The notes under the pieces were generated by a model. It was not told the DNA's origin. It ran no database searches and saw only the letters and a list, made by a program, of their open reading frames with translations. A stretch of DNA of 7,361 nucleotides from Alphaproteobacteria bacterium (lineage in GTDB: Bacteria; Pseudomonadota; Alphaproteobacteria; Micropepsales; Micropepsaceae): assembly GCA_025935155.1 (NCBI GenBank), contig JAICVV010000097.1, forward strand, positions 1 through 7,361, in the 5' to 3' direction. Positions 1 through 5,564 of this stretch are shown here, piece after piece. The translations under genes and the position numbers were made by a program. Numbering within the stretch: position 1 is the stretch's first letter; each line of letters opens with the position of its first letter.

Positions 1-537
1 ACCTCGGTTGCAAAGAAGAAGGTTCCCGCCAATTCCAACAGAAAGCTGGAGTTCAAGGCGAACGATCACGTGGTGTATCCTACCCACGGGGTAGGCAAAA
101 TTACCCGCGTAGAAGAGCAGGAGGTGGCCGGTTACAAGCTCGAAGTGTTCGTGATCACCTTCGAAAAGGACAAGATGACGTTGCGTGTCCCGACCGCGAA
201 AGCCAAGGCTGTCGGCATGCGCAAGCTGTCCTCGCCGGATGTGGTTTCCAGCGCGCTCAACACGCTGAAGGGCCGCGCTCGCATCAAGCGCACCATGTGG
301 TCGCGCCGGGCGCAGGAGTACGAGGCGAAGATCAACTCGGGCGACCTGGTTTCCATCGCGGAAGTTGTGCGCGATTTGCACCGCGCCGGCGGACAACCCG
401 AGCAATCTTATTCCGAACGGCAACTGTACGAAGCCGCGCTCGCCCGCATGGCGCGCGAACTCGCCGCAGTGGAGCGTATCGATGAGCAGGCCGCAGTGAA
501 GCGCGTGGAAGGCGCACTGCTGAAGAAGGCCGCCTGA
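1..537 (+). CDS. carD: CarD/CdnL family RNA polymerase-binding transcription factor (5' partial)
   Basis: The reading frame is open from base 1, so the gene starts before the window; 178 residues and a TGA stop are visible. The GTG at 70 lies inside the conserved domain (VVYPTHGVGK) and is not the real start. Visible residues 1-20 form a Lys/Ala-rich tail (AKKKVPAN) leading into RKLEFKANDHVVYP. Residues about 20-75 are the N-terminal CarD/TRCF RNA polymerase-interacting domain, with HGVGKI and FEKDKMTLRVP. Residues 80-170 are the helical C-terminal domain, with KGRARIKRTMWSRRAQEYE and PEQSYSERQLYEAA. CarD proteins bind the RNAP beta subunit and stabilise the open promoter complex; the conserved Trp (visible residue 100) corresponds to the residue that wedges into the -10 edge of the bubble in studied homologues. 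The gene is followed by a strong hairpin at 570-593. Family assignment is very secure; the exact regulon is not inferable. Confidence 0.96.
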   Translation, partial: TSVAKKKVPANSNRKLEFKANDHVVYPTHGVGKITRVEEQEVAGYKLEVFVITFEKDKMTLRVPTAKAKAVGMRKLSSPDVVSSALNTLKGRARIKRTMWSRRAQEYEAKINSGDLVSIAEVVRDLHRAGGQPEQSYSERQLYEAALARMARELAAVERIDEQAAVKRVEGALLKKAA

Positions 538-569
538 TCCGAAGGCAGAAGCCAAAACCAGAATCGGTG

Positions 570-593
570 AAAGGCCCGGTACCCGGGCCTTTT
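570..593. terminator. Intrinsic, probably bidirectional terminator between convergent genes
   Basis: A perfect 10-base-pair stem (AAAGGCCCGG at 570-579, CCGGGCCTTT at 583-592) encloses a 3-base TAC loop, and a further T follows at 593. The A-rich left foot supplies a U-tract on the minus strand as well. It lies 32 bases after the carD stop and directly beyond the TAG stop (595-597) of the minus-strand gene. This placement fits one hairpin ending transcription from both sides. The stem is directly visible; bidirectional activity is inferred. Confidence 0.85.
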
Positions 594-594
594 G

Positions 595-1407
595 CTATTG
601 GAGCACCTCGATCTGTGCGGGTGAGCCTGCTCCGATTTCAAAGCCGTGCAGGCGGTCGATCCAGCCGCGTACGCGCACGTGCTTTCCGCCGTAGCTGTAA
701 GGATCGACATTCCATGCTTTGAAGCGCTTCATGTCCTCCGGCGCGATCGTCACCGTGAAGTCGGTGCGCCAGTTGCGTCCGAAATTGAGGTAAGCGCGGC
801 CGCTGCTCACCCTCGCGTTCACCACGGTTCCTTCCACGATCTGAAAGGTCCCAAGATCCTGCCAGCGCAACGATTCGGGCGTGCGCACACGATAGGCGGA
901 GATCGTCCACAGGCCAGCGCCTGCGCTTCGCGCTTCTGCTTCAGCAGCGTAGAGCTCGCGAGCGCATTCCGGCCGGTCTGGGGCGATGGAAACCCGCGCG
1001 AGACCGCGCTGTAGCACCTCCCGCTGCAGCCAGCGGCCATCGTCCAGCACGGCTTGGACGCGCAGCCGGTCATAGCGATCCAGTCTCGGTTCCTTGGCCC
1101 GTAGCACCAGCCGGTGTCCGGCAATCAGAATTCGTAACGCCGCCGTCGAGCCGGTGACAACCGAACTGGGCACTCCATCGCGCTCAGTGGGCCAGAGCAG
1201 CCCCTCCAGCCTGACAGTTCGATGACCGTCCAAAACGAGGACACCATTGTCCTCGACCTTGGCGGCCCTTCCGATGCCGGCAACGTTCGGCAGGCATGCA
1301 GGCACTCGGCCGGCGGCCCCTGGCGAGGATAGGCAAAAGGCCGCGAACGAAGCGGAAAACAACGCTGCGGTCAGGAGCTTTGCTTGGCACCGGCGTTTCC
1401 GCTCCAT
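595..1407 (-). CDS. Exported SNase-like (thermonuclease-fold) protein with C-terminal OB-like domain, active site probably degenerate
   Basis: Starting at the ATG at 1407 gives 270 residues with a textbook signal peptide: MERKRRCQAK, a hydrophobic run LLTAALFSASFAAFCLSS, then PGAAG as a likely cleavage region. In-frame ATGs at 1440 and 1449 would add 11 or 14 residues; no Shine-Dalgarno site decides between them. The middle third resembles staphylococcal nuclease (VRLEGLLWP, then RYDRLRVQAVLDDG, then LQRGLARV). Counting from the 1449 start, R80 and R128 match catalytic Arg35 and Arg87, but by hand alignment Asp21, Asp40 and Glu43 fall on Gly69, Leu85 and Thr88, with Glu89 one residue off. Roughly residues 200-284 form a second beta-rich segment (GTVVNARVSSGRAYLNFG, HVRVRGWIDR, AQIEVLQ) resembling an OB fold. 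I infer a periplasmic or secreted protein that may bind nucleic acid or another polymer rather than cut DNA with calcium. The gene converges on carD and shares its terminator. Confidence 0.85.
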   Translation of the reverse strand: MERKRRCQAKLLTAALFSASFAAFCLSSPGAAGRVPACLPNVAGIGRAAKVEDNGVLVLDGHRTVRLEGLLWPTERDGVPSSVVTGSTAALRILIAGHRLVLRAKEPRLDRYDRLRVQAVLDDGRWLQREVLQRGLARVSIAPDRPECARELYAAEAEARSAGAGLWTISAYRVRTPESLRWQDLGTFQIVEGTVVNARVSSGRAYLNFGRNWRTDFTVTIAPEDMKRFKAWNVDPYSYGGKHVRVRGWIDRLHGFEIGAGSPAQIEVLQ

Positions 1408-1511
1408 GTTCACCAAGACGTGAGATTGCAGCCATTTCATAGCAGTCATGATTGGCCGCCGAAGAAATAAATGCTAACTTACAGCCGTCGATTCATCGTC
1501 GAGGTCGCGAA

Positions 1512-1748
1512 ATGGATCGTCGTTATTATCTCGCTAAACTGGCAATCGTGGTGGTCGCTGTTGGATTGGCTTTTGCCGGTAGCGGCATGGGCCGAAGCCA
1601 CGTGGCGCACGCGGTCAGCACCCAGCCAACTCACACTGCGCCGGCCCAGATGCAACAGGCCGCATGGCACGCTGCAAATTCCGCCGTCCGCCTGATCGTG
1701 TGCACCGCCACGCACGCTTTGCACACGGTTGCAGAGATTCCGTACTAG
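1512..1748 (+). CDS. Small single-span membrane or secreted protein, unknown function
   Basis: This is an ORF of 78 residues starting MDRRYYLAK, followed by a hydrophobic run LAIVVVAVGLAFAGSG and a His/Ala/Thr-rich tail containing one Cys (LIVCTATHALH). The ATG at 1512 is preceded by GAGG at 1501-1504 with a 7-base gap, a good ribosome binding site; this is why I prefer it to the in-frame ATG at 1452, which would overlap the regulatory space of the divergent nuclease-like gene. The N-terminus reads as a signal peptide (possible cleavage after HVAHA) or a membrane anchor. I recognise no family. An overlapping alternative frame starting at 1471 also has a hydrophobic stretch but lacks a comparable ribosome binding site. 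The ORF is oriented away from the nuclease-like gene and precedes the cytochrome b561 gene by 170 bases. Moderate confidence that it is translated. Confidence 0.55.
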   Translation: MDRRYYLAKLAIVVVAVGLAFAGSGMGRSHVAHAVSTQPTHTAPAQMQQAAWHAANSAVRLIVCTATHALHTVAEIPY

Positions 1749-1773
1749 AGCATTTCATACGGTCGGAATGTTC
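1748..1773 (+). other. Imperfect hairpin at the stop codon of the small ORF
   Basis: GAGCATTTC (1748-1756) can pair as RNA with GGAATGTTC (1765-1773) over nine pairs, two of them G-U, around an 8-base loop. The stem begins on the last base of the TAG stop. No T-run follows, so it is not a standard intrinsic terminator. It could be a weak 3' structure, or a worn copy of the GAGCATTTC-type palindromes I recall between genes in some alphaproteobacteria; that link is from memory only. Confidence 0.3.
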
Positions 1774-1862
1774 GCCGTAGGAGGTCCAGCAATCGGACAG
1801 GTCAGATATCCGGCGCCGTAATGCGCCGCAAGCCGCGCGGGATAGCGCACCGCCCGCCGCCC

Positions 1863-1890
1863 TTGCACAAGCAGGCCGCTTGTCCATTAT
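1863..1890 (+). promoter_or_regulatory. Possible promoter with embedded dyad upstream of cytochrome b561
   Basis: TTGCAC (1863-1868) and CATTAT (1885-1890) are separated by 16 bases and could act as weak -35 and -10 boxes, giving a leader of about 20 bases that carries the ribosome binding site at 1903-1908. Between the boxes lies a perfect 6-base dyad, ACAAGC (1867-1872) and GCTTGT (1878-1883), with a 5-base spacer AGGCC. A dyad in this position is a typical repressor site. The box matches are weak, so promoter activity is a guess; the dyad itself is directly visible. No regulator gene lies next to it. Confidence 0.3.
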
Positions 1891-1902
1891 GTCTTCAACA
1901 TC

Positions 1903-1908
1903 AGGGAG
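1903..1908 (+). promoter_or_regulatory. Ribosome binding site selecting the cytochrome b561 start
   Basis: AGGGAG lies 10 bases before the ATG at 1919. The earlier in-frame starts, TTG at 1880 and ATG at 1889, have no purine-rich site at a suitable distance, so 1919 is the preferred start. Confidence 0.6.
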
Positions 1909-1918
1909 AGCCCGCAGC

Positions 1919-2515
1919 ATGGCGGCAGCAGCCAACACGCGGATACGTTACGGCACGGTGGCGATGACGCTGCATTGGCTGATCGCGCTGCTGCTTATCG
2001 GAAATTTATGCAGTGGATTTCTGCTCGCGAACGTGCTGCCGGACGATGCGTGGTGGCACGTCAGCGCCGTTCAGTTTCACAAATCGGTGGGACTGACCAT
2101 CCTGATTTTAAGTGTGCTGCGGCTGGCGTGGCGCGTGGCCAATCCTATCCCGCCGCTTCCGGCCGGAATGAGCCTGCCACTGCGCGTTCTGGCGCGCGGC
2201 ACGCACTATCTGTTCTATGCGTTGATTATCGGAATTCCGCTGGCGGGATGGGCGTGGGTTTCTTCGTCGCCACGAGGCAATCCGACATTCTATTTCTGGC
2301 TGTTTCGCTGGCCCAATATTCCGTTCCTCGCCAGCCAGCCCCACGCTGCAAAAGTGGCAAATTCCCACATGTTTCACGAATGGCATGAGAACCTGGCGTA
2401 TGCGACGGCCATTCTGCTTGTGCTGCACATTGCAGCGGCGCTGTATCACCAGTTTTTCCGGCGCGACGATGTTCTCCGCCGCATGTGGCCGTGGTCCACG
2501 GTGGAGGGGACATGA
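1919..2515 (+). CDS. Cytochrome b561 family di-haem membrane protein
   Basis: A 198-residue inner-membrane protein with four hydrophobic spans at about 18-37, 56-71, 97-115 and 159-179, the size and topology of bacterial CybB/YceJ proteins. The N-terminus TRIRYGTVAMTLHW is the family signature, with H19 at the mouth of the first span. H54 (FHKSVG) precedes the second span, H96 the third, and H156 and H170 lie 14 residues apart around the last span (EWHENLAYATAILLVLH). Haem-ligating histidines in this family come from the first, second and last spans, so H19, H54, H156 and H170 are the best ligand candidates. The known role of CybB is quinol oxidation at the membrane with superoxide reduction; the function of YceJ-type members is less clear. 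Its stop overlaps the yceI start as ATGA, so the two are very likely co-translated. Confidence 0.93.
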   Translation: MAAAANTRIRYGTVAMTLHWLIALLLIGNLCSGFLLANVLPDDAWWHVSAVQFHKSVGLTILILSVLRLAWRVANPIPPLPAGMSLPLRVLARGTHYLFYALIIGIPLAGWAWVSSSPRGNPTFYFWLFRWPNIPFLASQPHAAKVANSHMFHEWHENLAYATAILLVLHIAAALYHQFFRRDDVLRRMWPWSTVEGT

Positions 2516-3072
2516 AGCGCGCTGCGGTTTGCTTTGCCATCTGGGGGCTGCTGAATGTTCCTGCTTTCGCTGCGCAGCATTGGAGTGTGGACGTGGCGAA
2601 AAGCAAACTCGGCTTCACGGTGAACTGGGGTGGAGAGCCGTTCGTCGGCATGTTCCGTGCCTGGAAGGCCGATATCGATTTCGACCCAGCAGATATTTCC
2701 CATTCACACGCTATTATCACCATCGACACTGGCAGCGAGGTTTCGGGGGATTCAGAGACGGACGGTGGCGTGAAAGGCGCCGCAGGGTTTGCCTCTTCGC
2801 AATTTCCAACGGCGCTGTTCCGCACGACTGCTTTCACACACAAGACTGGCAACGATTATGTGGCGGTGGGCACGCTGTCGATCAAAGGTGTGTCACGGCC
2901 GGTCACGCTGCCCTTCGCGCTCACCCTGGCCGGGAACACGGCCCACGTGGTGGGAAAGACGCAGGTGATGCGCACCGATTTTCATGTGGGGACCGGCGAA
3001 TGGGAAAAGCCCGATCCGGTGGCGCATGAGGTGACGGTTAATATTGACCTGACAGCGACCAAAGCACCTTGA
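2512..3072 (+). CDS. yceI: YceI family periplasmic lipocalin-like protein
   Basis: A protein of 186 residues. Residues 1-20 are a signal peptide (MKRAAVCFAIWGLLNVPAFA, likely cut before AQHW). The mature part follows the YceI pattern: HWSVDVAKSKLGFTVNWGG at the start, then GMFRAWKADIDFDP, FPTALFRTTAF, GTLSIKGVSRPVTLPF and a final HEVTVNIDLTATKA strand. YceI proteins are eight-stranded beta barrels that bind isoprenoid or long-chain amphiphiles; the E. coli yceJ-yceI pair has the same b561-plus-YceI arrangement. The ATG at 2512 has GGAGG at 2503-2507 and overlaps the cytochrome stop by four bases. I infer a periplasmic carrier working with the neighbouring cytochrome, possibly on a quinone-like ligand; this pairing is suggestive, not proof. 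Confidence 0.94.
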   Translation: MKRAAVCFAIWGLLNVPAFAAQHWSVDVAKSKLGFTVNWGGEPFVGMFRAWKADIDFDPADISHSHAIITIDTGSEVSGDSETDGGVKGAAGFASSQFPTALFRTTAFTHKTGNDYVAVGTLSIKGVSRPVTLPFALTLAGNTAHVVGKTQVMRTDFHVGTGEWEKPDPVAHEVTVNIDLTATKAP

Positions 3073-3111
3073 AAATTGGCATGGCGGAAGCGCGAAGCGA
3101 TATCTTGTCCT

Positions 3112-3137
3112 CCGCGTCTCCCGCATCTCCGCGTGAG
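3112..3137. repeat. Short intergenic tandem repeat, about 9-base period
   Basis: Two adjacent 9-base units, CCGCGTCTC (3112-3120) and CCGCATCTC (3121-3129), differ at one base and are followed by a partial third unit, CGCGTGAG (3130-3137). On the other strand this reads CTCACGCGGAGATGCGGGAG and onward. From memory, similar runs (CTCACGC followed by GGAGACGC or AAAGACGC units) are scattered between genes in many bacterial genomes, so this may be one copy of a dispersed element. It lies in the 104-base gap between yceI and the sua5 start. Confidence 0.45.
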
Positions 3138-3142
3138 ATATT

Positions 3143-3170
3143 TTGGCATTGGTGCGATACTTTCTACAGT
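3143..3170 (+). promoter_or_regulatory. sua5: Possible promoter for sua5, would give a leaderless mRNA
   Basis: TTGGCA (3143-3148, five of six matches to the -35 consensus) and TACAGT (3165-3170, four of six to the -10 consensus) are 16 bases apart. The expected transcription start falls about at the A of the ATG at 3177. No Shine-Dalgarno sequence precedes that ATG, which fits leaderless translation. This is only a consensus match; read-through from yceI is equally possible. Confidence 0.35.
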
Positions 3171-3176
3171 GCGCCA

Positions 3177-4145
3177 ATGGTTTCGAACGACATGTCGATC
3201 GTGATCCCCGCGGATGTGGAGCAGGTTGCGCGCGCGGCGGCGAGTTTGCGAGGCGGCGGTTTGGTCGCCTTTCCCACGGAAACGGTTTACGGCCTTGGCG
3301 CGGACGCGACAAACGACCGTGCAGTTGCGGCTATTTTTGAGGCAAAAGGCCGGCCGCATTTCAATCCGCTGATCGTGCATTTGGGTGGGGCCGAACAGGC
3401 ACAATCGTTTGCCGAACTCACGCCGATTGCAGAGCAGCTCGCACAGCATTTCTGGCCTGGGCCGCTGACACTGGTGCTGCCGCGCAAACCCGATTGTCCG
3501 CTGTCGCTCCTGGTAAGTGCGGGATTGGATACCGTTGCGCTGCGCGTTCCCGCGCACGCTGTGGCACAGCAGCTTTTAGCGGAAAGCGGGCTGCCGATTG
3601 CGGGGCCCAGCGCCAATCGTTCCGGCCATGTGAGCCCGACAACGGCCGCGCATGTAGCCGAGGATTTGGGTGCCCGAGTAACGCTTGTGCTGGATGGCGG
3701 AGCGACCCCGCGTGGCATTGAGTCGACGGTCGTCGGTTTTGATGACGGGCGCGCGACGTTGTTGCGCCCGGGGGCGATTGCCCGCGAGGAAATCGAGTCC
3801 GTTGCCGGGCCGCTTGCTGCGCGACCATCAGATCGGATCGCCTCGCCCGGGCAGCTGGCAAGTCACTATGCGCCGCGCTCCGCGCTCCGTCTTAATGTAA
3901 GCGATTTACAGCAGGGTGAAGCGCTTCTGGCGTTCGGGCCTGAGGTGCCGGATGCTGCCGTCGTGCGAAACCTCAGCCCATCCGCCGATCTGACCGAAGC
4001 CGCGGCGAACCTGTTTGCGATGCTACGTGAGCTGGATGCGAACTGTACAGGACGCATTGCTGCGATGCCTATTCCGGAGCGCGGCCTTGGCGAGGCGATC
4101 AACGATCGATTGCGCCGAGCCGCTGCGCCGAGGAATGCAGCGTGA
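3177..4145 (+). CDS. sua5: Sua5/YciO/YrdC/YwlC family L-threonylcarbamoyladenylate synthase
   Basis: The enzyme makes threonylcarbamoyl-AMP from threonine, bicarbonate and ATP, the first step of the t6A37 modification of ANN-decoding tRNAs in the cytoplasm. With the ATG at 3177 it has 322 residues, the normal size of the long two-domain Sua5 type and much larger than TsaC/YrdC. The YrdC domain (about 10-200) shows PTETVYGLGAD at 33-43, KGRPHFNPLIVH at 57-68 with substrate-binding Lys and Arg, SANRSG at 145-150 and the STVVGF strand at 183-188. The linker motif SPGQLASHYAP at 223-233 folds over the active site in Sua5 structures, and the remainder is the Sua5 C-terminal domain. The frame is open upstream to a TTG at 3069, but those 36 residues are not Sua5-like and overlap yceI. 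An ATG at 3192 (MSIVIPAD) is the alternative start. Its stop overlaps the next gene as GTGA. Confidence 0.95.
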   Translation: MVSNDMSIVIPADVEQVARAAASLRGGGLVAFPTETVYGLGADATNDRAVAAIFEAKGRPHFNPLIVHLGGAEQAQSFAELTPIAEQLAQHFWPGPLTLVLPRKPDCPLSLLVSAGLDTVALRVPAHAVAQQLLAESGLPIAGPSANRSGHVSPTTAAHVAEDLGARVTLVLDGGATPRGIESTVVGFDDGRATLLRPGAIAREEIESVAGPLAARPSDRIASPGQLASHYAPRSALRLNVSDLQQGEALLAFGPEVPDAAVVRNLSPSADLTEAAANLFAMLRELDANCTGRIAAMPIPERGLGEAINDRLRRAAAPRNAA

Positions 4146-5554
4146 GTATTGGTTCCGATGTCACTGCACGCTTGAAGGAAGCGGTCGGCTCGAACGGCTT
4201 CACAGGAGACCCGCAGGAGATTGCGCCGCATCTCGTCGAATGGCGCGGCAAATATCAGGGCCGTTCGACGCTCCTGCTGAAACCGCAAACCACTGCGCAG
4301 GTGAGCCGCATTCTTGCCATCTGCAACGAGACGCGCACACCGATTGTCCCACAGGGGGGCAATACTGGCCTGGTCGGCGGCCAAATTTCGTTTGACGGCG
4401 AAGTTCTGCTCAGCCTGCTACGGCTCAACCGCGTCCGGAGTGTTGACGCATATGGAATGTCTGTCATCGCTGAAGCGGGCGTCATTCTTGCCCAACTGCA
4501 CGAGGCGGCAGCGAAGGCAGATCGCTATTTTCCACTCAGCCTGGCGTCGGAAGGCAGCTGCACTATCGGCGGCAACGTCTCGACCAATGCCGGGGGCATG
4601 AATGTGCTCCGCTACGGCAACATGCGCGAGCTGGTGCTGGGGCTGGAGGTCGTGCTGGCGGATGGCCGGGTGCTCGATCTCCTGCGAGCCTTGCGCAAGG
4701 ACAATACCGGCTACGATTTGAGGCAGCTGTTCATCGGCGCGGAAGGCACGCTGGGCATCGTCACCGCTGCCGCGCTGAAACTGTTTCCGAAACCGGTGGA
4801 ACGGGCCGCCACGTTTTTTGCCGTGCCGGACGTGACATCCGCCATCGCGCTGTTGCACCGGATGCAGGAGGAAACCGGCGGACTTCTCTCTGCTTTCGAG
4901 CTTGTCCCGCGCATCGGGCTGGAGATGGTGCTGGCGCACGTCCCGCAAACGAGCGATCCGCTACAGGAGAGATCGCCCTGGTACATTCTCGCCGAAGCCA
5001 CCGGCGGCGCAAATTCGGGATTGCAGAACACCATGGAGCGATGTCTTGCCGCTGCAACGGAAAACGGCATTGCGACGGATGCAGTGATTGCAGCCAGCGA
5101 AGCACAACGCGCCGCGCTGTGGCGTTTGCGCGAGAGCATATCGGAAGCACAGAAGTTCGAAGGCGGCTCAATCAAGCACGATGTGTCCGTGCCGATTGCC
5201 GCAATACCGGATTTCCTTGCGCGCGGCATGGCGGCAGTGGAGAGACGCGTTTCGGGCGTGCGGCCCGTGCCATTCGGACATCTGGGCGATGGCAATATCC
5301 ATTTCAATTTCAGTGTGCCGAAAGGCGGCGACAGCACGGCCTTTCTTGCCCGCTGGGAGGAGATCAACCGGATCGTGCATGACATCGTGCACGAATTCGG
5401 CGGCTCGATCAGCGCCGAGCACGGTATCGGTGTGATGAAACCCGAGGAAATTCTTCGCTACAAGAGCGCCGCGGAGATTGAAACCATGCGCATGCTGAAG
5501 CGAACGCTCGATCCCAACAACATCCTGAACCCCGGGAAGGTGGTTAGTATCTGA
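4142..5554 (+). CDS. FAD-binding 2-hydroxyacid dehydrogenase (D-2-hydroxyglutarate / D-lactate dehydrogenase type)
   Basis: A 470-residue flavoprotein of the VAO/PCMH fold. The FAD-binding type 4 domain (about 40-220) has VPQGGNTGLVGG at 69-80, the pyrophosphate-binding SEGSCTIGGNVSTNAGG at 136-152 and GAEGTLGIVT at 199-208. The FAD-oxidase C-terminal domain (about 225-468) has SIKHDVSVP at 343-351, HLGDGNIHFN at 380-389, EHGIGVMK at 426-433 and the terminal LDPNNILNPGKV. H380, H387 and E426 correspond to the metal-binding residues of D-2-hydroxyglutarate dehydrogenase. Members oxidise D-2-hydroxyacids to 2-oxoacids and pass electrons to ETF, cytochrome c or quinone. QGGNTGLVGG and the overall length favour a D2HGDH-like role, but D-lactate or glycolate specificity cannot be excluded. 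The GTG start at 4142 has GAGGA at 4130-4134 with a 7-base gap and overlaps sua5 by four bases, so translational coupling is likely. Confidence 0.93.
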   Translation: MSIGSDVTARLKEAVGSNGFTGDPQEIAPHLVEWRGKYQGRSTLLLKPQTTAQVSRILAICNETRTPIVPQGGNTGLVGGQISFDGEVLLSLLRLNRVRSVDAYGMSVIAEAGVILAQLHEAAAKADRYFPLSLASEGSCTIGGNVSTNAGGMNVLRYGNMRELVLGLEVVLADGRVLDLLRALRKDNTGYDLRQLFIGAEGTLGIVTAAALKLFPKPVERAATFFAVPDVTSAIALLHRMQEETGGLLSAFELVPRIGLEMVLAHVPQTSDPLQERSPWYILAEATGGANSGLQNTMERCLAAATENGIATDAVIAASEAQRAALWRLRESISEAQKFEGGSIKHDVSVPIAAIPDFLARGMAAVERRVSGVRPVPFGHLGDGNIHFNFSVPKGGDSTAFLARWEEINRIVHDIVHEFGGSISAEHGIGVMKPEEILRYKSAAEIETMRMLKRTLDPNNILNPGKVVSI

Positions 5555-5564
5555 CTACCCGGCG

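Noticed and set aside
595..1449. Lipoprotein signal in the SNase-like protein (FAAFC near the end of the hydrophobic run)
   Set aside because: Phe directly before the Cys does not fit the lipobox, which needs a small residue there; an ordinary Sec signal peptide fits better.
1452..1480. TTGGCC (1452-1457) and TAACTT (1475-1480), 17 bases apart, as a promoter for the small ORF
   Set aside because: The spacing is right but only four and three of six bases match consensus, so I do not list it as a feature.
2226..2852. A 208-codon minus-strand open frame across cytochrome b561 and yceI
   Set aside because: Both plus-strand genes are intact and recognisable; the antisense frame has no ribosome binding site that I can see and no family pattern.
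4711..5385. A 224-codon open frame on the minus strand within the FAD dehydrogenase gene
   Set aside because: The plus strand carries an intact flavoprotein with all family motifs; the antisense translation is Ser/Arg-rich and unrecognisable.
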